A DNA stretch of 8,286 bases from Flemingiibacterium sp045600005. Lineage in GTDB: Bacteria; Bacillota; Clostridia; Oscillospirales; CAG-272. Where the stretch lies: positions 1 to 8,286 of the forward strand of contig JAZRXB010000074.1 in assembly GCA_045600005.1 (NCBI GenBank), in the 5' to 3' direction. The position numbers were made by a program, and so were the translations under genes. Positions 1-5,230 of this stretch are shown piece after piece; the stretch's first letter is position 1; every line of letters begins with the position of its first letter. The notes beneath the pieces are model-generated. The model was not told the origin of the DNA. It searched no databases and saw only the letters and a program-made list of their open reading frames with translations.

Positions 1-537
1 CAGTCCCCAGATCTTCTCCCGGAAATTTTCGCGGGAGATGACCGTCACCGCGTCCGGCTTTTTCATGTCCGAGCCGAGCTTGGCGAAAATTTTGTTGAAC
101 GACACGCCGACCGAGACGGTCAGCCCCAGCTCGCGCTTCACGTCGGCGCGGATCTGTTCGGCGATCTCCTCCCCGTCGCCGAAGCGCAGACGGCTGCCGG
201 TGCAGTCGAGCCAGTTCTCGTCCATGCCGAACGGCTCGATGAGATCGGTGTAGCGGCTGTATATCTCCCGTCCCAGACGCGAGAATTTCAGATATTCCTC
301 GTAATGCGGCGGAACGACGACCAGCTGACGGCACTTCGTCTTCGCCTGCCAGATGACCTCGCCGGTCTGGATGCCGTAGGATTTGGCGATGTAATTCTTC
401 GCCAGCACGATGCCGTGACGCTCGGCGGTGTCGCCGCAGACCGCAACGGGACGGGTGCGGAGCGACGGGTCGAGCATACACTCCACCGAAGCGTAAAAAT
501 TATTGAAATCAACGTGAAGGATCGTCCGGTCGGACAT
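1..537 (-). CDS. dinB: DNA polymerase IV (DinB, Y-family), N-terminal part, cut by window edge
   Basis: Error-prone translesion DNA polymerase that copies past lesions after DNA damage. The 179 residues visible are the N-terminal palm and fingers part of a family usually about 400 residues long; the rest lies beyond the left edge. Seen: the first catalytic block ILHVDFNNFYASVE with D10, the fingers segment VAVCGDTAERHGIVLAKNY, the second catalytic block GMDENWLD with D106 and E107, and VSVGVSFNKIFAKLGSDMKKP, which is typical of Y-family palm and thumb. The ATG at 535-537 is preceded by GGAG at 545-548, 7 bases away. The phrase FNNFYASVECMLDPSLR resembles Clostridia DinB proteins rather than the umuC type, although a UvrX-like paralogue cannot be excluded from the N-terminus. 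It is divergent from the XRE/ImmA pair and has its own consensus promoter with an SOS-box-like site. Confidence 0.93.
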   Translation of the reverse strand, partial: MSDRTILHVDFNNFYASVECMLDPSLRTRPVAVCGDTAERHGIVLAKNYIAKSYGIQTGEVIWQAKTKCRQLVVVPPHYEEYLKFSRLGREIYSRYTDLIEPFGMDENWLDCTGSRLRFGDGEEIAEQIRADVKRELGLTVSVGVSFNKIFAKLGSDMKKPDAVTVISRENFREKIWGL

Positions 538-574
538 GACTGCGCTCCGTTCTGCCGCAAGGCTCAGCCGTTTG

Positions 575-616
575 GGGAAAATCCGCCGCAGACCGAATCT
601 TTTTCGGCGTTTTCCC
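575..616 (-). other. Possible hairpin in the dinB leader
   Basis: The dinB transcript should have a leader of about 125 bases. Within it, GGGAAAA at 575-581 is complementary to TTTTCCC at 610-616, and inside that CCGAA at 593-597 pairs with TTCGG at 603-607. The two stems are separated by unpaired bases of unequal length, so this may be incidental. No T-tract follows it in the dinB direction, so it does not look like an attenuator. Confidence 0.2.
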
Positions 617-648
617 TTGACAAACGGCGCATTTTGGTGTAATATAAT
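617..648 (+). promoter_or_regulatory. Candidate promoter of the XRE/immA operon
   Basis: A perfect -35 TTGACA sits at 617-622. The -10 is either TAATAT at 640-645 (17-base spacer) or TATAAT at 643-648 (20-base spacer). The predicted start is near 652, about 100 bases before the XRE start codon. This promoter faces the dinB promoter, and the two predicted start points are only about a dozen bases apart, so polymerase binding at one should hinder the other. A TGGTGTAAT half-site overlaps the -10 and a palindrome covers the start point, as expected for autorepression. A weaker alternative is TTGTCA at 693-698 with TTTAAT at 714-719. Confidence 0.55.
635..643 (+). promoter_or_regulatory. Isolated operator half-site TGGTGTAAT
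   Basis: This exact copy of the TGGTGNAAT half-site has no inverted partner. It starts 13 bases before the identical half-site at 648-656, so the two lie in tandem. It overlaps the predicted -10 of the XRE promoter. The likely ligand is the neighbouring XRE protein; this is inference. Confidence 0.45.
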
Positions 649-668
649 GGTGTAATCTCATTGCATCT
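648..668. promoter_or_regulatory. Operator-like palindrome O1 (degenerate)
   Basis: Left arm TGGTGTAAT at 648-656, three central bases, right arm ATTGCATCT at 660-668. Six of nine arm positions pair. The arrangement (9-3-9) is the same as in the better palindrome at 706-726. The site covers the predicted transcription start points of both dinB (near 664) and the XRE operon (near 652), so a protein bound here would shut both. Confidence 0.5.
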
Positions 669-670
669 AT

Positions 671-699
671 ATTATACGCCTGGAACGGATGTTTGTCAA
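671..699 (-). promoter_or_regulatory. dinB promoter, perfect sigma-A consensus
   Basis: Read on the minus strand, TTGACA (694-699) is followed after exactly 17 bases by TATAAT (671-676). The predicted start is near 664, about 127 bases before the dinB ATG. A full consensus promoter for a mutagenic polymerase implies that expression is held down by repressors, and candidate binding sites lie inside it and on both sides. Confidence 0.85.
682..695. promoter_or_regulatory. LexA/DinR-type SOS box in the dinB promoter
   Basis: The 14-base site GGAACGGATGTTTG fits the Bacillus SOS box consensus CGAACRNRYGTTYC except at its two outermost bases. It has the core GAAC-4-GTTT. It lies almost entirely within the 17-base spacer of the dinB promoter, where bound LexA would block polymerase. 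No lexA gene is visible here, so control by a distant lexA is inferred. Confidence 0.6.
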
Positions 700-705
700 G
701 CCATT

Positions 706-726
706 TGGTGAAATTTAATTGCACCA
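706..726. promoter_or_regulatory. Operator-like palindrome O2 (near perfect)
   Basis: Left arm TGGTGAAAT at 706-714 and right arm ATTGCACCA at 718-726 around three bases; nine of ten base pairs are complementary. It lies just upstream of the dinB -35 and in the leader of the XRE gene, 58 bases centre to centre from O1. Its size and symmetry suit a dimeric XRE-family repressor. The neighbouring repressor is the most likely ligand. Confidence 0.6.
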
Positions 727-750
727 TTTTGGACCATAGAAGGAGACTCC

Positions 751-1197
751 ATGAAATTCAGTGAAAAGCTCCGCGCTTCCCGGATGAGAGCGGGACTGTC
801 TCAGTCCGCGCTCGCCGTCGAAGCCGGGATCAGCAAACGCATGATCATTTACTACGAACAGGGCGTCAAGCTCCCCCGTACCAGCGCCGTTTACGAGAAA
901 TTAGCCAAGGTCCTTCACGAATCGCCCGACTATTTCCTCGATGCGGGCGAGGAATCTGTCCCTTCTCTCCCGGAAGAACGCTTTATCGAGGAAGCGGGCG
1001 AGCTTTACGGCGGACGGGGACGCGCACAGGCGAAGGCGCTCGCCGAACAGCTCGGCGGACTCTTTGCGGGCGGCACGCTCACGGAGGAGGACAAGGACGC
1101 GGTGATGAAATCGCTGACCGACGCTTATTTCATCTCCAAGCTCGAAAACCGCAAGTACGCGCCGAAAAAGAAGCCGGAGAACGCCGATGCAGACTGA
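751..1197 (+). CDS. XRE-family repressor, partner of ImmA/IrrE protease
   Basis: A 148-residue DNA-binding protein. Residues about 3-60 form a lambda-repressor-like helix-turn-helix domain, with the recognition unit in SQSALAVEAGISKRMIIYY (17-35) and the usual EQGVKLP turn after it. The remainder (about 72-140) is a helical, charged region ending in NRKYAPKKK; a similar C-terminus is common in Clostridia repressors that sit next to ImmA proteases. The start follows AAGGAG at 740-745 by 5 bases. The stop lies inside the start region of the protease gene, so the two are co-translated. By analogy with DdrO and ImmR, it should repress its own operon and dinB by binding the TGGTGNAAT palindromes, and be inactivated by cleavage. 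The targets and the cleavage are inferred. Confidence 0.88.
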   Translation: MKFSEKLRASRMRAGLSQSALAVEAGISKRMIIYYEQGVKLPRTSAVYEKLAKVLHESPDYFLDAGEESVPSLPEERFIEEAGELYGGRGRAQAKALAEQLGGLFAGGTLTEEDKDAVMKSLTDAYFISKLENRKYAPKKKPENADAD

Positions 1198-1696
1198 CGG
1201 GATCATCGCCTGCGCCGACCGTCTGGTGAAACGGTTTTGCACCAGAGACCCCTTCGATATCGCGGAAGGACTGGGCGTCCGGGTGCTGACCGTCGATTAT
1301 TACCGCGAGCTGAAGGGGATGTACGCGGTCGTCCTCCACAACCGCTTCATCTTTTTGAGCGACCGTCTGACGCCGAAAATGCGGCGCATCGTCTGTGCGC
1401 ACGAGCTGGGACACGACCGCCTGCACCGCGAGCTTGCGAAAAGCGCCGCCATGCAGGAATTCATGCTCTATCAGATGGATTCCCGACCCGAATACGAAGC
1501 GAATCTGTTCGCCGCTTCACTGCTTCTGCCCGACGACGAATTTCTCGAACACGTCGAAAACGGACTGGACGCGCACCAGATCGCGTCGGCGATGAACACC
1601 GACCCGAATCTCGTCGCGCTGAAAGCCGACTGCCTCATCCGCGCCGGTCATCCGCTGTACGCGCAGGACCACGATTCGCGCTTCCTGCGCGGCTGA
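1187..1696 (+). CDS. ImmA/IrrE-family zinc metallopeptidase
   Basis: A 169-residue cytoplasmic metalloprotease of the COG2856 family, whose known members (IrrE/PprI, ImmA) cleave a cognate XRE repressor. Seen: the gluzincin-type motif HELGH at residues 72-76 (H72 and H76 as zinc ligands, E73 as catalyst) in the context RRIVCAHELGHD. The third-ligand helix EYEANLFAASLLLP follows, with E104 as the probable ligand. The C-terminal helices are shorter than in IrrE, and no GAF-like domain is present. The ATG lies 11 bases inside the repressor gene, 6 bases after GGAGA (1176-1180), indicating coupled translation. How the protease is activated cannot be seen; in ICEBs1 and Deinococcus it follows DNA damage. 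Confidence 0.9.
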   Translation: MQTDGIIACADRLVKRFCTRDPFDIAEGLGVRVLTVDYYRELKGMYAVVLHNRFIFLSDRLTPKMRRIVCAHELGHDRLHRELAKSAAMQEFMLYQMDSRPEYEANLFAASLLLPDDEFLEHVENGLDAHQIASAMNTDPNLVALKADCLIRAGHPLYAQDHDSRFLRG

Positions 1697-1713
1697 CCGC
1701 ACGGTCCGTATAT

Positions 1714-1719
1714 TATAAT
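1714..1719 (+). promoter_or_regulatory. Possible -10 element before the phosphoesterase gene
   Basis: A perfect TATAAT lies in an AT-rich island of the 57-base gap after the protease gene, 35 bases before the next ATG. No convincing -35 lies 16-18 bases upstream; CTGACC at 1693-1698 is the nearest, at 15. The phosphoesterase could therefore have its own promoter or be read through from the XRE operon. Confidence 0.35.
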
Positions 1720-1753
1720 ACGTAGAAATTTCATCTCAGAAAGGATTCCCGCT

Positions 1754-2878
1754 ATGAACTGCACGCCTCTGCTCCCCGAATTCAAAACCGCTCCCGCCGT
1801 CTTCGCCGTTAAGAACACCTATCAGATCATGGTCCCCGTCAAGAGCGACCTCCTTTTCTGGGTCACGGTCGGCGGCAGAGAGTTCCACGACCATTCCAAC
1901 GGCATCATCCGTTCCTCCACGCGGATGCACCGCGTCTCTGTCCCGATGAAGTTGCTTGACGAAGCCGGCGTATACACCGTTTCCTACCGCAAGATCATCC
2001 ACCGCAAGCCTTACCGCACCGAGACCGAGGAGGTCGTCAGCGCAGTCTATCCCTTCAAGCCGGTCCCGGCGGAGGGTCCGATCAACATCTACCACCTGTC
2101 CGACACGCACGGACACTACGACCTTCCCGCGTCGGCGGCAGGCTGGTTCGGCGAGAACATCGACCTCCTGATCCTGAACGGCGACATCCCCGACCACAGC
2201 GGCGCGGTCGAAAATTTCGACCTCATCTACCGTCTGTGCGAAACGATCACGCGCGGCGAGCGTCCGGTCATCTTCTCGCGCGGCAATCATGACACGCGCG
2301 GCTTCTTCGCCGAGAACATCGCCGACTACACGCCGACCGAAAACGGACATTCCTATTTTTCGTTCCGGCTCGGACGGCTCTGGGGCATCGTGCTGGACTG
2401 CGGTGAGGACAAGAACGACGATCACGTTGAGTACGGTCACACGGTCTGCTGCCACGAGTTCCGGCTCGCGGAGACCGATTACCTGAAAGAGATCGTCAAA
2501 AACGCCGCTTCGGAATACGCCGCAGACGGCGTGACCTATCGTCTGGTCATCGTCCACAATCCCTTCACGCACACGCTTCCCGCACCGTTCGACATCGAAC
2601 AGGATACCTTCGGCGAGTGGAACGATCTGCTCGGCAGGTATGTTCACCCGCAGGCGATGATCGCCGGACATCTGCACACCATCGAAATTTCCCCGGTCGG
2701 CGGTCAGCTGGACGACAAGGGTCAGCACTGCCCCGTCATCGTCGCCGCCAAGCCCGTGCAGCATTATCAGGATTTCATGGGCTCCGCGCTGACACTGGAC
2801 GGCGGGAAAATGATCGTCCGCTTCACCGACAGCAGCAAAACGGTGAACGCGGAAACGACGCTCGACCTCATCCCGTGA
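1754..2878 (+). CDS. Calcineurin-like metallophosphoesterase with N-terminal extra domain
   Basis: A 374-residue two-metal phosphoesterase. All usual blocks are visible: SDTHGH (D117, H119), NGD (D144), GNHD (177-180), VHNPF (H268) and GHLH (305-308). These residues bind the Mn/Fe/Zn pair in this family. Residues about 1-105 precede the catalytic domain and look like a beta-sandwich (short strands, no catalytic motifs), resembling the N-terminal domain of purple-acid-phosphatase-like proteins; that likeness is inferred. There is no signal peptide or membrane segment, so it should be cytoplasmic. AAGGA at 1741-1745 lies 8 bases before the ATG. The substrate is unknown. Its position after the XRE/ImmA pair is suggestive but not proof of a shared function, as a possible promoter lies between them. 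A strong terminator closes the gene. Confidence 0.87.
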   Translation: MNCTPLLPEFKTAPAVFAVKNTYQIMVPVKSDLLFWVTVGGREFHDHSNGIIRSSTRMHRVSVPMKLLDEAGVYTVSYRKIIHRKPYRTETEEVVSAVYPFKPVPAEGPINIYHLSDTHGHYDLPASAAGWFGENIDLLILNGDIPDHSGAVENFDLIYRLCETITRGERPVIFSRGNHDTRGFFAENIADYTPTENGHSYFSFRLGRLWGIVLDCGEDKNDDHVEYGHTVCCHEFRLAETDYLKEIVKNAASEYAADGVTYRLVIVHNPFTHTLPAPFDIEQDTFGEWNDLLGRYVHPQAMIAGHLHTIEISPVGGQLDDKGQHCPVIVAAKPVQHYQDFMGSALTLDGGKMIVRFTDSSKTVNAETTLDLIP

Positions 2879-2891
2879 CCTGACGGCATGA

Positions 2892-2925
2892 AAAAACGGC
2901 TCATCGCCCGCGATGAGCCGTTTTT
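2892..2925. terminator. Bidirectional intrinsic terminator
   Basis: A perfect 15-base-pair stem (2892-2906 with 2911-2925) has the core ACGGCTCATCG, a four-base loop CCCG, and A/T flanks that give a T-run on both strands. It lies 14 bases after the phosphoesterase stop and also downstream of the convergent beta-helix gene, so it probably ends both transcripts. Confidence 0.92.
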
Positions 2926-2946
2926 CTGTTCAGGATAACGGTACCG

Positions 2947-3058
2947 GTCACAGTTGCTGACCGTAGGCAGTTCGCTGACCGTGGGCAGTTCGCCGACCAT
3001 AGTCAGCACCCGCTGACCGTGGTCAACATCCGCTGACCATATTCAGCTCGCTGACCGT
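2947..3058. repeat. Six tandem 18/20-base repeats with internal dyads
   Basis: Read on the minus strand, six units begin with A(C/T)GGTC(A/G)GC: 3041-3058 (18 bases), 3021-3040 (20), 3001-3020 (20), 2983-3000 (18), 2965-2982 (18) and 2947-2964 (18). Most have the form GCTGACC..(G)GTCAGC, so inverted pairs recur. Examples are the perfect palindrome TGACCGTGGTCA at 3014-3025 and GCTGA/TCAGC at 3032-3047. The array covers the last codons of the beta-helix gene and runs on past its stop towards the terminator. The 18-base units encode TVSELP-like hexapeptides. The two 20-base units change the frame, and the gene stops in the first of them. Function unknown. Confidence 0.8.
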
Positions 3059-4255
3059 GCGGAGGTCCTTGCCGTGAAAACGTCCGGCGAGAAGCATTTC
3101 CCCGTCGAACCGGTTGCCTGAGAAGCGCATCTGCTCCTCCGCCGCGCGGTCGATGATCGAATACACCGCCGCGCCATAGCGCGCATCGCCGAAGCGGTTG
3201 TTTTTCACCTCGACTCCGCCGCCTTTTGTCGGCGACTGAATGCGCCAGAAGAACAGGTGGTGTCCCATCGGCTGCGGCCAGATCTCCGACCGGCGCGGCA
3301 TGACCTCGCCGTTCTTTGAAGATCCTTCGCCCGCCGCAAGACAGATATTGTCCTCAAACACGCTGTCGATCGGCATCCGGTCGCGCTGTTCCCACGCCGC
3401 CATGCCGCATTTTTCAAAGCGGTTGCGCCTGAAACTCAGCCGTTCGGCGGGAAGGCACTCCCGTCCGCCCTGATGGGTCACGGCGGAATCGTAGATGTCG
3501 GTGAACGTGCAGTCCGAGACCTCGATATCCCACGCCGCGTTCCACAGCTCGAACGCATTGCCGAAGCGGATGCGGCGCTCCGCGTTCCACACCGCGCCGC
3601 CGATGTACGAAAAATCACAGCGGTTCAGCGTCATCGACCGTCCCGTTCCGCCGCTCGCGACGCCGTGTACGCCGCTCGCCGTGAAGGAAAGGTCCTGTAA
3701 GATCAGATCGTGTCCGACCGACGCAAGGGAGCGTTCGCCGTATACGACGCACTCGACGCTTTTCCACACCTCGCCCGGATTGCCGTCCGACACGAGCCAG
3801 ACGCGGTGTTCCTTCGGAAAGGGCTTCTGCCTTTCCCGACAGCCGAAGGCGTTGTCATAAAAGTCGCCCGGTCCCGACAGCTCCTCCCTCGTCCAGCGAA
3901 GCGTTCCGCACGAAGATCCTCCGTCAAAAACGAAATTGGCGGATTCATCCCTCAGCGCGCCGCAGGACCAGAGCTTTCCGCCTTCCGAGCGCCACAGCGC
4001 CGGGTCGGAAAGGTCGACTGAGCTGCGGAAAACCGGCTTCGGAAGCGATCCGTCGCCCCACGCGCCCCATGTGATCGGCGCTCCCGGCTCGCCGCTCCGG
4101 TCATACAGCCGTCCGCGCCGCTCGGTGCCGCGCCGAAACAGCACGGTATCTCCCGGTTTCACCGGCGCGAGACGTTCGTCCGATAACGGACGGTCGGGCG
4201 AGAGACCGTCACAGTCCGCCCGCCCGGCGTCAAAATCAATGTAATAGACCGCCAT
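3023..4255 (-). CDS. Right-handed beta-helix protein (polysaccharide-lyase-like fold)
   Basis: A 410-residue protein. The N-terminus YYIDFDAGRADCDGLSPDRP, then VKPGDTVLFRRGTERRGRL and GAPITWGAWGDG, is the usual opening of secreted or cytosolic parallel beta-helix proteins of the pectate-lyase/chondroitinase-B superfamily. From about 180 to 385, short repeats of the type (V/L).(F/L)..(N/D).F (for example LILQDLSFTASG, IEVSDCTFTDI, LSFRRNRFEKCG, VEVKNNRFGDA) are the coils of the helix. There is no signal peptide, so the protein should be cytoplasmic. I chose the ATG at 4253-4255: the open frame continues upstream to 4624, but that stretch is arginine-rich, unlike any protein, and overlaps the TIM-barrel gene. 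The ATG shares one base with the TIM-barrel stop, and no good ribosome site is seen, so translation is coupled. The C-terminus is built from the tandem repeat. A polysaccharide or sugar substrate is likely but not identified. Confidence 0.82.
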   Translation of the reverse strand: MAVYYIDFDAGRADCDGLSPDRPLSDERLAPVKPGDTVLFRRGTERRGRLYDRSGEPGAPITWGAWGDGSLPKPVFRSSVDLSDPALWRSEGGKLWSCGALRDESANFVFDGGSSCGTLRWTREELSGPGDFYDNAFGCRERQKPFPKEHRVWLVSDGNPGEVWKSVECVVYGERSLASVGHDLILQDLSFTASGVHGVASGGTGRSMTLNRCDFSYIGGAVWNAERRIRFGNAFELWNAAWDIEVSDCTFTDIYDSAVTHQGGRECLPAERLSFRRNRFEKCGMAAWEQRDRMPIDSVFEDNICLAAGEGSSKNGEVMPRRSEIWPQPMGHHLFFWRIQSPTKGGGVEVKNNRFGDARYGAAVYSIIDRAAEEQMRFSGNRFDGEMLLAGRFHGKDLRTVSELNMVSGC

Positions 4256-5043
4256 CAGATCATGAACTTGCGGATGAAGTCGCGCGTGAACGCCACGCCG
4301 GCTTCGCCGCGCGCGCCGTTCCATGCTGCGGAATGCGGCTCGATGCTGAGGTCGCCGTCGTAGCCGCGCGAATAGAGGATCGCAAAGAGCGAGCTCCATG
4401 CGATGTCGTCCATTCCTGCGGGCGGATCGTCGACGCCCTTCGTTCCGGCGTGAACGGTTCCCTTGATGTGGATGTGTGCGACACGCTTGCCCCAGTCGGA
4501 CAGCTCGGCGAGGTAATCGCTGCGGCGGTTGTAGGAGTGCGAAGCGTCGAACTTGAGCATCAGATCGGGCAGCTCGCCGAGAACGACCTCCCACTGTGCG
4601 GGAGAGACGATGAAGTTGCTCCACGAGCAGTTCGCAACGGCGACGTTGATGCGTCCGTCCGCGTGTTCGAGCAGACCACGCAGGAAGTCGATGGCGTTGG
4701 CGTAGTTGCGGAACAGGCTGACGCTCTGGTCGTAGTTGCAGCCGCAGACGAAGGTCTTTGCGCCAAGCTCAATGGCGGTATCCATCAGATCGGCGTAGCG
4801 CTTTGCCTTTGCCTGATCGATCACACCGTTCGCCTGAACGTCGTGGTTCCAGCGTCCGATGCTCGATACGGGGATGCCGGTGCGCTCGATCTGCGCGCGG
4901 ATCTGATCCTTTTCGGCGATCACGCGATCCATTTCTTTTTCGTAGTTGCAGCAGATCTCGATGAAGTCGAGTCCGCTGTTCTTCACAAGGTCAAAGCCCT
5001 TGGCGGAGGTATCGTTCTGAATTCTTCCCAGTCTCATATCCAT
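4255..5043 (-). CDS. Sugar phosphate isomerase/epimerase-like TIM barrel protein
   Basis: A 262-residue cytoplasmic protein of the xylose-isomerase-like/AP-endonuclease-2 TIM barrel family, whose members mostly isomerise or epimerise sugars. Seen: strand 1 GLDFIEICCNYE, strand LMLKFDASHSYN (D166 as probable metal ligand), HIHIKGTVH (H192) and the C-terminal LSIEPHS (E235). The fourth expected ligand, a glutamate in the VALEN-type strand, is replaced: the sequence reads VAVANCSW, with A137 there. The metal site may therefore be altered or non-catalytic. Two starts are possible. The ATG at 5043 follows AGGA (5051-5054) by 7 bases; the ATG at 5037 follows AAGGA (5046-5050) by 8 and would give 260 residues. 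It is the first gene of an operon with the beta-helix protein. Confidence 0.83.
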   Translation of the reverse strand: MDMRLGRIQNDTSAKGFDLVKNSGLDFIEICCNYEKEMDRVIAEKDQIRAQIERTGIPVSSIGRWNHDVQANGVIDQAKAKRYADLMDTAIELGAKTFVCGCNYDQSVSLFRNYANAIDFLRGLLEHADGRINVAVANCSWSNFIVSPAQWEVVLGELPDLMLKFDASHSYNRRSDYLAELSDWGKRVAHIHIKGTVHAGTKGVDDPPAGMDDIAWSSLFAILYSRGYDGDLSIEPHSAAWNGARGEAGVAFTRDFIRKFMI

Positions 5044-5080
5044 ATTCCTTTCCTGATAACAGAATTGCGGGGATACTTAT

Positions 5081-5109
5081 ATTATAGCATATTCTGTCCG
5101 AAATGCAAC
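5081..5109 (-). promoter_or_regulatory. Candidate promoter of the TIM-barrel/beta-helix operon
   Basis: Minus-strand TATAAT at 5081-5086 lies about 38 bases before the start codon. A weak -35 GTTGCA occupies 5104-5109 with a 17-base spacer. The weak -35 suggests dependence on an activator or a low basal level. A LacI-type operator candidate overlaps it. Confidence 0.6.
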
Positions 5110-5116
5110 CGTTTCC
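5105..5116. promoter_or_regulatory. LacI/CcpA-family operator-like site
   Basis: The 12 bases GCAACCGTTTCC match the general LacI-family pattern GNAANCGNTTNC at every fixed position. The site overlaps the -35 of the TIM-barrel operon, where a bound sugar repressor would block it. It matches the stricter CcpA cre consensus at only 11 of 14 positions. A short pattern like this arises by chance fairly often, so the support is mainly its placement before a presumed sugar operon. Confidence 0.35.
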
Positions 5117-5147
5117 GAAAGTTTTTCTGAAAAAGTCTGCGAAAACC

Positions 5148-5176
5148 TTGACATACGAACAGTGTTAGTATATAAT
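5148..5176 (+). promoter_or_regulatory. tetR promoter, perfect sigma-A consensus
   Basis: TTGACA at 5148-5153 and TATAAT at 5171-5176 are separated by exactly 17 bases. The start should be near 5183, some 48 bases before the tetR ATG. It diverges from the TIM-barrel promoter; the two -35 elements are about 40 bases apart. Confidence 0.88.
5153..5171. promoter_or_regulatory. TetR operator palindrome filling the promoter spacer
   Basis: Nineteen bases around G5162 form an inverted repeat with eight of nine pairs complementary; the core is AACA-G-TGTT and the outer arms are ATAC and GTAT. The dyad coincides with the -35/-10 spacer of the tetR promoter, the classical place for a TetR-family autoregulatory operator. 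The likely ligand is the adjacent TetR protein; this is inferred from position and symmetry. Confidence 0.78.
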
Positions 5177-5230
5177 AAAAGCTGATAGAAAACGGCAGCG
5201 GCATCCCGTCTGCCGGAAAGGAGTGCCGTC

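Noticed and set aside
751..1696. Prophage or conjugative-element immunity module
   Set aside because: XRE/ImmA pairs often mark such elements, but no integrase, attachment site, structural or transfer gene is visible, and the partner gene is dinB. An element ending outside the window cannot be excluded.
1736..2764. A 342-residue open frame antisense to the phosphoesterase
   Set aside because: It is a mirror of GC-rich coding sequence; the plus-strand protein has all catalytic motifs and a ribosome binding site.
2767..3009. An 80-residue minus-strand frame containing TVSELP repeats
   Set aside because: Most of it runs through the terminator and antisense to the end of the phosphoesterase, and no ribosome site is seen. 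The peptide repeat follows from the DNA repeat.
2947..3058. CRISPR array
   Set aside because: Units are adjacent with no unique spacers, and no cas genes are present.
4256..4624. Upstream extension of the beta-helix reading frame, adding 123 residues
   Set aside because: The added stretch is arginine-rich and lacks any fold signature. It overlaps the TIM-barrel gene in another frame, whereas the ATG at 4255 opens directly with the family's typical N-terminus.
5105..5118. A true CcpA cre site
   Set aside because: Only 11 of 14 consensus positions match and two of the mismatches are in outer conserved bases, so I list it only as a general LacI-family-like site.
4333..5130. A 265-residue plus-strand open frame across the TIM-barrel gene
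   Set aside because: It runs antisense to a clear family member, has no ribosome site or recognisable domain, and its end crosses the divergent promoter region.
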